From: Caballeronia sp. SBC1
Lineage (GTDB): Bacteria; Pseudomonadota; Gammaproteobacteria; Burkholderiales; Burkholderiaceae
Direction: 5' to 3'
Length of the DNA: 64,000 nt
Assembly (NCBI RefSeq): GCF_011493005.1
Contig: NZ_CP049157.1
Location: 1,736,001-1,800,000, forward strand
Below are positions 1 through 9,558 of the stretch, one piece after another; the stretch's first letter is position 1; each line of letters begins with the position of its first letter. The notes beneath the pieces were generated by a model. It had not been told where the DNA came from, did no database searches, and worked only from the letters and a program-made list of their open reading frames with translations. Made by a program: the position numbers and the translations under genes.

Positions 1-145
1 TGCCGATGACGAGCAAAACGACAGAGGCCGTGACAGTGGTTCTGGTCTTTAGTGCGGACGCCCCGGCCGAACTACCGGCTTCCCATGCGAGAGAAGCAAG
101 GCCAACGACGGCGAGCGATAAACCAACAACAGATGCCAATATCAT
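1..145 (-). CDS. Small hydrophobic protein, N-terminal part only
   Basis: Reading leftwards from an ATG at 145, an open frame runs off the window edge and gives 48 residues. It shows two hydrophobic stretches (about residues 2-20 and 39-48) separated by a short polar linker with Lys-Thr-Arg, so a small inner-membrane protein with two or more helices is likely. It begins 13 bases after the mntH stop codon on the same strand and could be cotranscribed with it. No clear Shine-Dalgarno sequence is visible, and I do not recognise the family. The C-terminus is outside the window. Confidence 0.45.
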   Translation of the reverse strand, partial: MILASVVGLSLAVVGLASLAWEAGSSAGASALKTRTTVTASVVLLVIG

Positions 146-158
146 TTGGAGTTTGAAC

Positions 159-1469
159 CTAACTCGAAGGCAACCCTGGCACCTTGACGCCGCAAGTCTG
201 AAGCAGCAAAACCATATTCAAAGCGAGAATAATTATTGTGGACACGACCGCCACTACGTCCGTCAGACGGCTGTTGGCAAACTCGCCCATGATGTCCTTG
301 CGACGGGTGAACAAGACCAGGGCCACCATCGGAATCGGCAAGGCAAATGACAGGACGACTTGACTGAGCACTAATGCCTGGGTGGCATTCACACCAAGCG
401 CGACCACAATGAAGGCGGGCACCATGGTAACGAGGCGCCGCAGCCAGACCGGAATGCGAAAGCCAACGAAGCCCTGCATGATCATTTGCCCGGCCATCGT
501 GCCTACTACCGAACTGGAAACCCCCGAGCTGATGAGGGAAATCAGGAACACGGCGGCGGCACCCGCGCCGAGCAACGGCGTGAGCGTGTGATAAGCAGTC
601 TCGATTTCCGCGACGTCACTGTGACCGGCATGAAAAGCGGAGCTCGCCATAATGACCATTGCCATATTAATGAGCCCCGCGATCGAAAGGGCAATGACGA
701 CCTCCCAGTTCGAGAAACGTAGCAGAATCTTCCGTTCGCGCGGATTACTCCCCGGGGCTCGCCCCTGCGTAAGTCCCGAGTGCAGGTAGATCGCGTGTGG
801 CATGACGGTCGCGCCTACAATGCCGACCGAAATCGTCAGTGCTTCGGCATTGGGCAATGTAGGTACGACGGAATGAAAGCCTACTAGTCCCCAGGAAACA
901 GGCGCGATAAACATCTCGGCGAGGTAGCACAGCCCGATCACTCCCACAAACGTCCCAATGATAATTTCCATTGGCCGGAAACCGTTCTTCTCAAACAGCA
1001 GAATGCCGTAGGTAACGATCGCCGTGATCAACATGCCGGAGATAAGAGGCAGCTTGAAAAGTAGCGACAGTGCAATCGCCCCACCGAGAAATTCGGCCAG
1101 GTCAGTGGCCATGGCAGCCACTTCGCTTACGCCCCACATGGCATAGACGGTCGGACGGGAAAACTGCTCACGGCACATCTCGGCCAGGTTGCGGCCCGTC
1201 ACGATCCCGAGTTTGGCCGACAATGCCTGGAATAGCATCGCAATCATGTTGGCCATCAACACAACCCAAAGCAGCGAATAGCCGAACTGCGACCCCGCCT
1301 GGATATTGGTCGCGAAGTTGCCCGGATCCATATAGGCGATAGACGCAATCACCGCGGGTCCTGCGAATAGCAACACGGAACGCAGCCCTTGCCGCCGGCC
1401 CGCGAGCACGTCGTGAATAGCCTCAGTGGTGCGATCGGTCAGGGTACTCCTGCTCGTGGTACTCGACAT
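159..1469 (-). CDS. mntH: Nramp-family divalent metal transporter MntH
   Basis: Proton-coupled importer of Mn2+ (and Fe2+) in the inner membrane. The 436-residue protein has the family hallmarks: the metal-binding Asp-Pro-Gly-Asn motif at residues 48-51 in helix 1, and a Met-Pro-His motif in helix 6 (within ATVMPHAIYLHSG). About eleven hydrophobic segments follow, at the usual family length. The start at 1469 is preceded by AAGGATA at a proper distance. The divergent neighbour is mntR, the manganese-responsive repressor, so the shared upstream region is probably where MntR acts. Function is known for the family; Mn preference here is inferred from the mntR pairing. Confidence 0.95.
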   Translation of the reverse strand: MSSTTSRSTLTDRTTEAIHDVLAGRRQGLRSVLLFAGPAVIASIAYMDPGNFATNIQAGSQFGYSLLWVVLMANMIAMLFQALSAKLGIVTGRNLAEMCREQFSRPTVYAMWGVSEVAAMATDLAEFLGGAIALSLLFKLPLISGMLITAIVTYGILLFEKNGFRPMEIIIGTFVGVIGLCYLAEMFIAPVSWGLVGFHSVVPTLPNAEALTISVGIVGATVMPHAIYLHSGLTQGRAPGSNPRERKILLRFSNWEVVIALSIAGLINMAMVIMASSAFHAGHSDVAEIETAYHTLTPLLGAGAAAVFLISLISSGVSSSVVGTMAGQMIMQGFVGFRIPVWLRRLVTMVPAFIVVALGVNATQALVLSQVVLSFALPIPMVALVLFTRRKDIMGEFANSRLTDVVAVVSTIIILALNMVLLLQTCGVKVPGLPSS

Positions 1470-2046
1470 GGCTATCCTTTGTTTGCGATGGCGGGTTTCT
1501 GACTACTGGTTACGATTGTCACTTGCTATGCGGCAGATGATCCGGGGCATGGTGTTCGTCAAATTGCACACTACCGGCTAAATCATTCGACCGAATTCCC
1601 AGGGCCGTGTGGCCAATCGAAAGTTAATCGAAACGCTATAGCCGACACTCGGTAATGCCAACAGCCGTCTTACCCATTTGCCACCCGGGTACCCGGATAG
1701 AGGCATGCATTTCGGGCTGACTTTGTCGGTATCCTTTTCCAGGCGCCGCAACCTCCACGCTGATCGTGGCAGTGGACGTGCGTGGCCTATATACCATTAC
1801 GTTTTCCCGGTGGATTTGGATGCAGTTCAACCCAAACACAATAGGAATCGCCAAGGCTTCACTATATACCCTGTGCTATATTACATCGACGATGCTTGGT
1901 TGCAACTCTTCGATGTGACGATGCTCCTGTAGGAAGCAACCCTGCTATGCGCCGACAGGGTATTCCATGAATAAAGAATTGAAGCGTATGCTATAAATAT
2001 CAAGGAGGCGGCATGCCGCACCATAAATAACCAGGACACGGAACAT
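1470..2046. promoter_or_regulatory. mntH-mntR divergent intergenic region
   Basis: No convincing gene lies in these 577 bases. The region must contain both divergent promoters. Several GCTATA-type half sites are scattered in it (near 1633, 1869 and 1989) and could be parts of MntR boxes, but none forms a full-length inverted repeat like the enterobacterial one, so I do not assign an operator. Near mntR there is a 12 bp palindrome GCGGCATGCCGC (2008-2019) and a minute leader reading frame, listed separately. Confidence 0.4.
2013..2030 (+). other. Possible five-residue leader peptide ahead of mntR
   Basis: A perfect AGGAGG stands five bases before an ATG that opens a frame Met-Pro-His-His-Lys-stop, ending 16 bases before the mntR start. 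The leader's ribosome site is much stronger than that of mntR itself. It may couple or modulate mntR translation; the two histidines are suggestive for a metal regulator, but this may be chance. Confidence 0.3.
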
Positions 2047-2493
2047 ATGCGCCAATTCGTGCCGCGTGAGAAGCCGCTTATCGATGCCGACAGCCACTCG
2101 GAAGGGTTCCGTCAGACACGCGAGGCCAGTCGACTGGCGTTGGTCGAAGACTATGTCGAGCTGATTGCCGATTTGATCGAGGACGGCAATGAAGCACGTC
2201 AAGTGGACATTGCTGCGCGACTCGGCGTCGCGCAGCCGACCGTGGCGAAGATGCTGGCCCGCCTGGTGGCGAAGGGCTTAATTTCGCGCAAGCCCTATCG
2301 CGGCGTTTTTCTGACGGACGCAGGTCGTGAAGTCGCGCAGCAAAGCCGGGTGCGGCATCAAATTGTCGAAGATTTTCTTCTTTCGCTCGGCGTGAGCGCC
2401 GACACGGCTCGGCGCGATGCCGAAGGCATAGAACATTATGTCAGCGCCGAGACTCTCAAGGCGTTCCGCCGCGCCATGAACAAGGCGCGCTGA
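2047..2493 (+). CDS. mntR: Manganese-responsive DtxR-family regulator MntR
   Basis: DNA-binding repressor that senses Mn2+ and controls mntH. The 148 residues fit the MntR length. The N-terminal winged helix-turn-helix is visible at about residues 40-90 ([17 protein letters not shown] is the recognition region). It is followed by the metal-binding and dimerisation domain with acidic and histidine residues ([15 protein letters not shown], then EGIEHYVS). It has no C-terminal SH3-like domain, as in enterobacterial MntR. It is divergent from mntH. ATG 2047 is the first in-frame Met. Confidence 0.93.
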   Translation: MRQFVPREKPLIDADSHSEGFRQTREASRLALVEDYVELIADLIEDGNEARQVDIAARLGVAQPTVAKMLARLVAKGLISRKPYRGVFLTDAGREVAQQSRVRHQIVEDFLLSLGVSADTARRDAEGIEHYVSAETLKAFRRAMNKAR

Positions 2494-2819
2494 GTGCCGA
2501 GGCCAGGCAAACGCCTCAGATTTTAGGGCACACGCGGTTCACCGAAAGGCAGCAGGCGGGCATGCACGCCGCACGCTTGACGCGCAGCGGGGAAGGTCTA
2601 CCAGCTTTCCTGCAATTAAATTCAGGAATACCGGGGTAGGTGATAACTGTCACTCTCGGGCATAGCGGTTCCTTATCGGCGTTTTTCACGCACGTGTCTA
2701 TCCACTCGCGCCAATGCCGACAGGCAGGCCTTGGCGCGAACGAACGCAGCCGCGAGTGGGTGCTCGCGATGCAGTACTGTATGGACGTGCTTGACGTGCA
2801 GAAGTTGCACTCACGCTGC

Positions 2820-2980
2820 GTCAATACGGTGCTATTTAAGGTGCACAAAGAGCGTTGCTACGGCGCGCACCGTCTGCCTGCTGGCAAGACGGCGGCTGGA
2901 AGAAAAAGCGCGGGCGTCCTGGCGGTCAGGCAGAGAAACTGTTCGAAGATCGACAATTGCTACTGTCCAAGACATTAGCC
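2820..2980 (+). repeat. Copy A of a diverged inverted repeat
   Basis: This segment is matched in reverse orientation by 3480-3640. By eye the core is roughly 80% identical over about 145 bases; it includes the shared blocks GCGCGCACCGTCTGCCTGCT and GCAAGACGGCGGCT and ends in CATTAGCCC. The translated frames of both copies also resemble each other, but neither has a plausible start or full domain. Confidence 0.65.
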
Positions 2981-3479
2981 CCTTTTGTGATGACGGGCGC
3001 ATTCTAGGTGGGCGCCAATCATGACGATATAACTTCGGCATCCTAAATTTGAGCTGAGGACAAGCCAGCCATTCCGCATCAACTAACTTGCGATTCAGAG
3101 AGTAACGCGAGGGTAGGGCGCACGATAAGGGAACGAGTTCCACCACTTCGGCGTCCCTTCTCGAGGGCACTCCGGCGTATTGAGGCGAGCGGATCCTATT
3201 TGCCGCAAGAGCGGCGCGGCAAGTAAAAATAGTATAAAAATGCCGTCCGCGTGGACCTTGAGACGTATTGCACTGGCCATTAACAACGCCGGTCGACCCT
3301 CTTATATTCTTTCATTACTCTTTCCAAGTGCGTTCGTCACGGGGCATATGAAAGAGTGCTGTTGTTGTATATGGGACTCGCCGATCATCTTGAACACCTG
3401 ATTTTCAGGTTTATATTGGCCAGTCATGCCAAAGGAGGTTGACTTGTGATTCCTTAAATGCCTAAACTTCGCAGTCTCC

Positions 3480-3640
3480 ACAAATCGGGCTAATGCCTTG
3501 GACACCTGTAGTAGTCGACCTTCGAACAAATTCGCCGCCTGATCGGCAGGACGTCCGCGCTTTTTCCCTTAGCCGCCGTCTTGCCAGCAGGCAGACGGTG
3601 CGCGCCGTAGTAACTCGCTCCGTGCACGTTAAAAACACCC
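3480..3640 (-). repeat. Copy B of a diverged inverted repeat
   Basis: Inverted partner of 2820-2980, separated from it by about 500 bases of non-coding sequence. The differences between copies are spread substitutions and small indels, which implies an old duplication. It could be the two ends of a degraded element or two copies of a dispersed intergenic repeat. Confidence 0.65.
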
Positions 3641-3943
3641 TTTTGGACGCAATCGTAACGTGCGTCCTGATGGTATTGAGTCGCCAAGCATAAGCTTCGC
3701 GGCTATGTCCGTTTGCGCCGGTGCAGGCTGCCGGCGAAAGCGAACGTGTGGCTAGCCGTATCTGTATTAACGCCAACAAGGAGCTTCCATGCCGGACCCT
3801 GATAGTTGTCCCATACACCGTTGCACTTCACTTTTGCTGAAGGCAAGCGAGTAGACGTTCGCCGCCGCGCGTTTCACGCGATCGAGCTCCGGGTCTGCTG
3901 GCTTGCCACAAACCGCGTTGAGCCAAACGCTCGGAGAAATATC

Positions 3944-4102
3944 ATGAACTTCGGTCTGCTGCTGTCACACCCGCCTGTCGTGCAAGAAGCCCGCGTCTAT
4001 TACCACGCTGTGCCCCCGGTGCATGCCTACGTCGAGGGTATCCCCGCTGTACCAAACAGACTGGGCGCCTTCTGGAGCCGTCTCAATACCCTGCTGTCTT
4101 GA
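3944..4102 (+). CDS. Hypothetical 52-residue protein
   Basis: A short open frame starts with ATG seven bases after GGAGA, a good ribosome site. The product is rich in Pro, Val and Leu with no cysteines or signal peptide and no domain I know. It lies just upstream of the hairpin and ABC importer genes. It might be a genuine small protein or a leader; evidence is limited to the ribosome site and open frame. Confidence 0.35.
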   Translation: MNFGLLLSHPPVVQEARVYYHAVPPVHAYVEGIPAVPNRLGAFWSRLNTLLS

Positions 4103-4141
4103 GTTCCGTGGCCGTTATTACGAGGTGTGGATTCTCTGTGC

Positions 4142-4172
4142 CCTTTCATGACCGGTATCCGGTCATGAAAGG
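4142..4172. terminator. Perfect 14 bp stem-loop upstream of ABC importer
   Basis: CCTTTCATGACCGG is followed by TAT and then its exact complement. There is no T-run after it, so it may be a non-canonical terminator of the preceding small gene, an RNA-stabilising hairpin, or a protein site. Its CCGGTCATGA arm recurs in the palindrome at 18268-18295. Confidence 0.45.
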
Positions 4173-4267
4173 CTTCAACTTTCAGGCGTGACCTCTTAGC
4201 GCGTTGTCGTGTATCGCTCAGGCGAGACGCCGCATGTTTTTGCAATCCGTGACCGGTGAGACATCCG

Positions 4268-6019
4268 ATGAACTTCAGTTTTAACCCAAACCGCATCGCG
4301 AATGCTTCTGCATGGCGGTTGCTCCCCAACGGTTGGGACTTTGTCGCTTTTCCGCTGATCATCTGCCTGATTGCGATGACCGCGATCGGTTTTCACCAGA
4401 CGATGGCGCCGATCGCCACGTTAAAAACGCAGGTCATCTCGCTCGATCCGGCGAGTCTGCCCGAGTACGCGATGCGCACCACGCTTCGCATGCTCGCGGC
4501 CATGGTTGCGTCGCTGACGTTCACGCTGGTGTACGGCACGCTGGCGGCGAAGAGCCGGCGCGCCGAGAAGGTGTTGGTACCGATCCTCGACATCCTGCAG
4601 TCTGTGCCGGTGCTGGGCTACATTTCATTCACGGTCACGTTCTTCCTCGCTCTGTTTCCAGGGCGCGTGCTAGGCGCGGAACTCGCGGCAATCTTCGCGA
4701 TCTTCACAAGCCAGGCGTGGAACATGACATTCAGCTTTTATCAGTCGCTGCGCACCGTGCCACGTGATCTCGACGAAGTGTCGCGCGGCTTTCACCTGAC
4801 TCCATGGCAGCGCTTCTGGAAGCTGGACGTGCCGTTTTCAATGCCTGGCCTCATCTGGAACATGATGATGTCGATGTCGGGCGGCTGGTTTTTCGTCGTT
4901 GCATCGGAGGCGATCACCGTCGGCAACAATACGATCACGCTGCCGGGAATCGGGGCGTATCTCGCGCAGGCCATTGCCGACAAAAATCTTCACGCGGTCG
5001 GCTGGGTGATCCTCGCGATGACCGTGGTGATTCTCGCGTATGACCAGTTGCTGTTCCGCCCGCTCGTTGCATGGGCCGACAAGTTCCGCATGGAAACCAC
5101 CAGCTCAGGCAATGCGCCCGAGTCGTGGCTGCTGGACCTGATCCGCCGCACGCGGCTGATTCATCGCGTGCTCGTGCCCATGGGCGCGCTCTTTGCGAAT
5201 GCCGCACGTATCCCGCTGCGCCTGCCGTCTTTCAGCGGTGTACGTTTCAGCATGCCGCGCAGACGGAAGTCATCGCGCATGGGCGACATTGTCTGGGGTG
5301 CGTTGGTGATCCTGCTGACGGCGTATGTTGTCTATCGCGTGATCGCGTATGTACGGACCGGTGTCACGCTCGACGAAGTCGGCCACGTGTTCGTGCTTGG
5401 CCTCATCACGCTGCTTCGCGTGGCCCTGCTGATCCTGCTCTCCACATTGGTATGGGTGCCTATCGGGGTGTTGATCGGACTGCGGCCGGCGCTGGCGGAG
5501 AAGATCCAGCCGCTTGCGCAATTTCTTGCCGCGTTCCCGGCAAACCTGTTGTTCCCGGTGTTCGTGATTGTGATCGTGCGTTTCCACTTGAACCCCGACA
5601 TCTGGCTGTCGCCGCTGATCGTGCTCGGCACGCAGTGGTACATCCTGTTCAACGTGATTGCGGGCGCGAGCGCGTATCCCAACGACTATCGCGAAGTGGC
5701 CGCGAACTTCCGCATCCGCGGCTGGCAATGGTGGCGCAAGGTCATGCTGCCCGGCATCTTCCCGTATTACGTCACGGGCGCGATCACCGCGTCGGGCGGC
5801 GCGTGGAATGCCAGCATTGTGGCGGAGTTCGTCCAGTGGGGCGACACCAAGGTCGTCGCGCACGGGCTTGGCGCATATATCGCGCAGACCACGGCCGCCG
5901 GCGACTTTCCGAAGATCATCCTGGGCATTGCGGTGATGTCCTTGTTCGTGACCCTGTTCAACCGCACGTTGTGGCGCCCGCTGTACGCCTATGCCGAAGC
6001 CAAGCTTCGGCTCGATTGA
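4268..6019 (+). CDS. ABC importer permease, two fused membrane domains (NitT/TauT-like)
   Basis: Inner-membrane part of an ABC importer. Two binding-protein-dependent permease domains are joined in one chain of about 583 residues: each half has around six hydrophobic segments and an EAA-type cytoplasmic loop (EVSRGFHLTPWQRFWKLDVP in the first, EVAANFRIRGWQWWRKVMLP in the second). This architecture is known for nitrate/sulfonate/bicarbonate-class importers. I chose ATG 4268 over the upstream GTG 4256 because GGTGAG lies seven bases before it. The ATPase gene follows after 22 bases. No periplasmic binding protein gene is nearby, so the substrate is unknown. Confidence 0.85.
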   Translation: MNFSFNPNRIANASAWRLLPNGWDFVAFPLIICLIAMTAIGFHQTMAPIATLKTQVISLDPASLPEYAMRTTLRMLAAMVASLTFTLVYGTLAAKSRRAEKVLVPILDILQSVPVLGYISFTVTFFLALFPGRVLGAELAAIFAIFTSQAWNMTFSFYQSLRTVPRDLDEVSRGFHLTPWQRFWKLDVPFSMPGLIWNMMMSMSGGWFFVVASEAITVGNNTITLPGIGAYLAQAIADKNLHAVGWVILAMTVVILAYDQLLFRPLVAWADKFRMETTSSGNAPESWLLDLIRRTRLIHRVLVPMGALFANAARIPLRLPSFSGVRFSMPRRRKSSRMGDIVWGALVILLTAYVVYRVIAYVRTGVTLDEVGHVFVLGLITLLRVALLILLSTLVWVPIGVLIGLRPALAEKIQPLAQFLAAFPANLLFPVFVIVIVRFHLNPDIWLSPLIVLGTQWYILFNVIAGASAYPNDYREVAANFRIRGWQWWRKVMLPGIFPYYVTGAITASGGAWNASIVAEFVQWGDTKVVAHGLGAYIAQTTAAGDFPKIILGIAVMSLFVTLFNRTLWRPLYAYAEAKLRLD

Positions 6020-6041
6020 AAATGAATTGAGAGTGAATGCG

Positions 6042-7376
6042 ATGCTAAATCCTAAAGTTGTATCTGCCGAATTGCTCCAGACGCCGCTCGGTTCCAGGAA
6101 TGAAATCCTCAATCTCAAAGACGTGAGCCACGGCTTTGACAAGACCCAGAGCGACCTGCTTGTGCTCGATGGGGTGAACCTCACGCTTCCAGAGGGCGAG
6201 ATCGTCGGTATGCTCGGCCGCTCCGGGTCGGGCAAGTCAACGCTGCTGCGGATCATCGCGGGGTTGATCGAACCGACCGGCGGCGACGTGACTTACCTTG
6301 GCAAACCTCTCGACGGGCCGGCCAAGGGCGTCTCCATGGTGTTCCAGACCTTCGCGCTGTTTCCGTGGCTGACCGTGCTTCAGAACGTGGAGGCGGGGCT
6401 GGAGGCGCTCGGCGTTGGCGCGCAGAAGCGGCGTGAGCGCGCGCTGGCAGCCATCGATCTGATCGGCCTGGACGGTTTCGAGAACGCGTATCCGCGTGAG
6501 TTGTCGGGCGGGATGCGCCAGCGTGTGGGTTTTGCCCGCGCTTTGGTTGTCGATCCCACGCTCTTGCTGATGGACGAACCTTTCTCCGCGCTCGACGTAC
6601 TGACCGCCGAGAACTTGCGTACCGACCTGCTCGACCTCTGGACCCAGGGCAAGATGCCGATCAAGTCGATGCTGATCGTCACGCACAACATTGAGGAAGC
6701 AGTATTCATGTGTGACCGGATCCTGGTGCTGTCGTCCAATCCGGGGCGGGTGATCGCAGAGATCAAGGTGCCGTTCGCGCATCCGCGCAACCGCCTCGAT
6801 CCTGTGTTCCGCAGTCTTGTCGACGAAATCTACGCCAAGATGACCGCGCGCCAACTCGGCGAAGAAAAGAAGAAGGGCCTGGAACTGAGCAGCTGGCTGC
6901 CGGAGGTCTCGACCAACCTGATGGCCGGTCTGATCGAAACGCTGGCCGCCGATCCGTACCATGGCCGCGCCGATATGCCGGAAATCGCTCGAACCCTGCA
7001 GCTCGAGGTTGACGATCTGTTCCCGGTAGCCGAGGTGCTGCAGCATCTCGCTTTTGCGGAAATACGCGAAGGCGATATTTTCCTGACGCCGCCGGCACGC
7101 GTATTCGCCGAACTCGGCACGCAAGAGCGCAAGACGATGTTCGCCGAGCATTTGCTGCGACATGTGCCGCTCGCTACCCAGATCAAGAAGGTGCTGAACG
7201 AGCGCCCGGGGCACCGTGCGCCGCGCGTGCGCTTCGAGCAGGAACTGGAGGACTTTCTGTCGGATAGCGCCGCGAAGGAGACGCTGGACGCGGTGATCAA
7301 CTGGGGCCGTTACGGCGAGATCTTCTCGTACAACGACAAGACGGAACTGTTCAGTCTGGCCGACGTGGAATCGTGA
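6042..7376 (+). CDS. ABC importer ATPase with C-terminal AAA-associated domain
   Basis: Energises the fused permease encoded just upstream. The nucleotide-binding domain fills about residues 20-260: Walker A GRSGSGKST, Q-loop VFQTFALFPW, signature LSGGMRQRVGFARAL, Walker B LLLMDEPFSALD and an H-loop in IVTHNIEEAV. A further ~180 residues form the AAA-associated C-terminal domain seen in this class, whose role is unclear. ATG 6042 is preferred over the in-frame ATG 5991, which lies inside the permease gene; a GAGAGTGA stretch precedes it. Length is 444 residues. Confidence 0.9.
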   Translation: MLNPKVVSAELLQTPLGSRNEILNLKDVSHGFDKTQSDLLVLDGVNLTLPEGEIVGMLGRSGSGKSTLLRIIAGLIEPTGGDVTYLGKPLDGPAKGVSMVFQTFALFPWLTVLQNVEAGLEALGVGAQKRRERALAAIDLIGLDGFENAYPRELSGGMRQRVGFARALVVDPTLLLMDEPFSALDVLTAENLRTDLLDLWTQGKMPIKSMLIVTHNIEEAVFMCDRILVLSSNPGRVIAEIKVPFAHPRNRLDPVFRSLVDEIYAKMTARQLGEEKKKGLELSSWLPEVSTNLMAGLIETLAADPYHGRADMPEIARTLQLEVDDLFPVAEVLQHLAFAEIREGDIFLTPPARVFAELGTQERKTMFAEHLLRHVPLATQIKKVLNERPGHRAPRVRFEQELEDFLSDSAAKETLDAVINWGRYGEIFSYNDKTELFSLADVES

Positions 7377-7378
7377 TC

Positions 7379-7457
7379 CTGCGGGACCACGCTATCCCGC
7401 AGTGGGTATTCGTGCGGGTTGGCTTGGTTACGATGGAACGCCGGAGTGGCGTTCCAT
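7379..7457. terminator. Two stem-loops after the ABC ATPase gene
   Basis: CTGCGGGA pairs with TCCCGCAG (7379-7386 with 7395-7402), and ATGGAACGCC pairs with GGCGTTCCAT (7433-7442 with 7448-7457). They sit between two convergent genes and are probably terminators or mRNA 3' stabilisers; neither is followed by a strong T-run. Confidence 0.5.
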
Positions 7458-7620
7458 GTAGAGCCGTGACATTCACACGGTAAGCCATAACATTCAGGCC
7501 CGGCACGCGTTGACCGGCCTTTCCCGTACCCGGCGCTTTCCTGCAAAGCCCTGCCGGCGCGGCCGAATTCTGTTTATTGGCAGAATTGCGCCCAGCCGCG
7601 CGGCGCCGAGGCAGGTCTGC

Positions 7621-8244
7621 TTACCGGCTTTCGATCAGCCCGGACCAGCCCGGCAGATACCGTGCCTCGGGCGTATGCGCGACGGCTTTGGCCTGATCGA
7701 GCGCCTTCGCAAAGCTCTTGCGGATCTTGCTCTCGGCCACCCGCGGACGCAGGAAATCGGCCCACAGGAATTCGCTGAACGGCGTTGCATCCTTTGCGAA
7801 GCCACCCACCCGGCGCAGTTCGCCAGCGAGACTTCTATACGGATCGTCCGTCAGACCGGTCACTATCTTGGGAAGATGTTCGAAGTCGTATCGCGAGCCG
7901 TCTGCGCCGAACGGATGCACCCACTGGTTGTGCTCCATCATGCGCCAGAAGATCGCCTCGTCCAGCCACGAGAGGTCCTTGAGCATTGCGACCTTTACCT
8001 CCTTGACGCCTTCTTCGAGCAACGCCAGCCCGAGGTGATGATGGTCCACGATGTAGTAGAGATTCTCCGGGCCGAGCACGGCGGGAAACCAGTGAGAAGC
8101 AATGGCCTCTGTGCGCGCTTTCTTACCCAGCGTTTTCCAGTGCTCGCGCTTCGCGATGACTTCGCGATAACCCACCGTCATTTGGGTAGGGCGCAATGCG
8201 TTGAGCTTTGCGGGGATCAGGTGATTGTCGGGATGCAGGACCAT
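7621..8244 (-). CDS. ParB-like nuclease-fold protein (ParBc_2 type)
   Basis: A 207-residue protein of the putative ParB-like family often annotated as chromosome partitioning protein ParB. The ParB-like core is visible near the N-terminus (PTQMTVGYREVIAKREHW, then YYIVDHHHLGLALLEEG with the histidine cluster). The Trp/Phe-rich middle (WLDEAIFWRMMEHNQWVHPFG) and FLWADFLR segment are typical of this family. It is not a canonical segregation ParB: there is no parA next to it and no helix-turn-helix. Start at 8244 is preferred over 8301 because GAGG lies six bases upstream. Cellular role unknown. Confidence 0.75.
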   Translation of the reverse strand: MVLHPDNHLIPAKLNALRPTQMTVGYREVIAKREHWKTLGKKARTEAIASHWFPAVLGPENLYYIVDHHHLGLALLEEGVKEVKVAMLKDLSWLDEAIFWRMMEHNQWVHPFGADGSRYDFEHLPKIVTGLTDDPYRSLAGELRRVGGFAKDATPFSEFLWADFLRPRVAESKIRKSFAKALDQAKAVAHTPEARYLPGWSGLIESR

Positions 8245-8611
8245 GTTTGCCTCATAAAATTGGTTTGCCGCAACGATAGCGCGGATAGCTCGCGCCGACA
8301 ATTTTGTACGCAGCGCGAGCGAAGGGCATGGTGAGCGGCGGGGTGCTCAATCAAGCATGACCAAGCGATAGTTCGCCGTCGGCGATGACCGGGTAGCGTC
8401 GTGCCATCGTGCCATCGTGGTTTTAACTCGGATTGAGCAACAATACGGTGCAGTGTTTCGAAATCGGCGTGAACGGAATAAGCCGCGGATTTAGCCACGG
8501 GAATAAGCCGTTCTGAGAATATACGGGGAGCATATCCTCACAGGCTGCCGGCGTCCGCATACGGCGACGCCAAACGCAAAGCCCGTTTGATCACCAACAA
8601 GGAATGCAGAC
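8245..8611. other. Intergenic, nothing recognised
   Basis: About 370 bases between two leftward genes. I see only a small direct repeat (CGTGCCAT twice near 8400) and no convincing gene, terminator or regulatory site. Confidence 0.4.
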
Positions 8612-9274
8612 TTACGCCGGGCCGCCCACGGCGAGTCCCCGTCCCCTGTTTCCAGAGCGTTGCGGACTTTGAGTCACGTGTGAAGGAGCGGGGGCTCGTT
8701 CGTTGCGGACTTTATGGCGCTGTTCCCACGCGGTGTATCGGCTGAGTGCTGCGTCGAACTCGATCAGGTAGTCGTGATCCTTGACCGCGCCCAATTCATT
8801 TTCTTCGCGTAGCTCAACTGCCATCAGCCATGCTCGTCGCCCGAATTCAGCGCAATGCCCCTTGATGTATGCGGCGAACTCGTCAACGTTCGAGCAACGA
8901 TCGTCCGACTGGATCCGCTCGGCGTTATGCGTTTGATCAGCGCTGAAGGCCCGAAGGTACGATGCCTTCCCGGCGTCGAGATCACGCCATTGAATGTCAT
9001 TGGAAAATGCGAAGGGCGGTATTTCGATGTCGCCCAACCGCACGTGCCGCTGCTCCGAAAGGTCTCTGCGTTCCGCGCGATCAATGGTCACCTGACAGCG
9101 GTGGGCAAACTCTTCGAGGGTGATGGCCACGGCCAATGCGGTATGACGACCGGCATGGACACGCGCGGTGGCGTTGCGCGCCGAGTTGCGCTTGCGAGCA
9201 ACCGCGTTGCAAGTCACGTTGACGACTGCGCTGAAAACTCCAGCGCCTAAGGCGACGGCGAACCAAGGCGACAT
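8612..9274 (-). CDS. Hypothetical protein with N-terminal membrane anchor
   Basis: A 220-residue protein starting with a single hydrophobic segment (residues 3-25, small residues and Val/Phe), followed by a basic linker and a soluble, charged domain with no motif I recognise. The layout suggests one membrane helix with the rest in one compartment. It belongs to a run of three leftward genes of unknown function (to 10521) that have a phage or plasmid cargo feel. I do not recognise the family; the long open frame and plausible topology are the main support. Confidence 0.5.
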   Translation of the reverse strand: MSPWFAVALGAGVFSAVVNVTCNAVARKRNSARNATARVHAGRHTALAVAITLEEFAHRCQVTIDRAERRDLSEQRHVRLGDIEIPPFAFSNDIQWRDLDAGKASYLRAFSADQTHNAERIQSDDRCSNVDEFAAYIKGHCAEFGRRAWLMAVELREENELGAVKDHDYLIEFDAALSRYTAWEQRHKVRNERAPAPSHVTQSPQRSGNRGRGLAVGGPA

Positions 9275-9558
9275 AGTGCTCTCGCTAGATTTGACCGGCG
9301 CGTTTTCAGCCGATCTTCACAAATGCCAATGCACAACGAGACGATTCCCTGCGCGCGATGCAAGTCCGGTCACGCCTGAAACAGCCCGGTCAATTTAATC
9401 ATTTTGCTAGTACCCATGTCACTTTATTTCATCAATGACATATGCAGTGTTGTGAAGTTTTGACACAGTGAAAACCCGCTCGTGCGGTAACGCAATGGCC
9501 CATGGAATGGCGCGGCGAATTCGCCGGGCGGCCGTAAGGAAAAGACAGGTTTTTCTGT

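Larger units (their letters stand above)
2494..3943. other. Gene-poor stretch with diverged inverted repeat
   Basis: About 1.45 kb with no open frame that looks like a real protein. The only clear structure is a pair of imperfect inverted copies (listed separately). An AGGAGG at about 3435 is followed by GTG, but that frame closes after three codons. The stretch could be eroded mobile DNA. Confidence 0.5.

Noticed and set aside
5270..6256. Long open frame on the minus strand (328 codons)
   Set aside because: It lies antisense to the permease and ATPase genes, whose domains are unambiguous; the product is Arg/His/Asp-rich shadow sequence.
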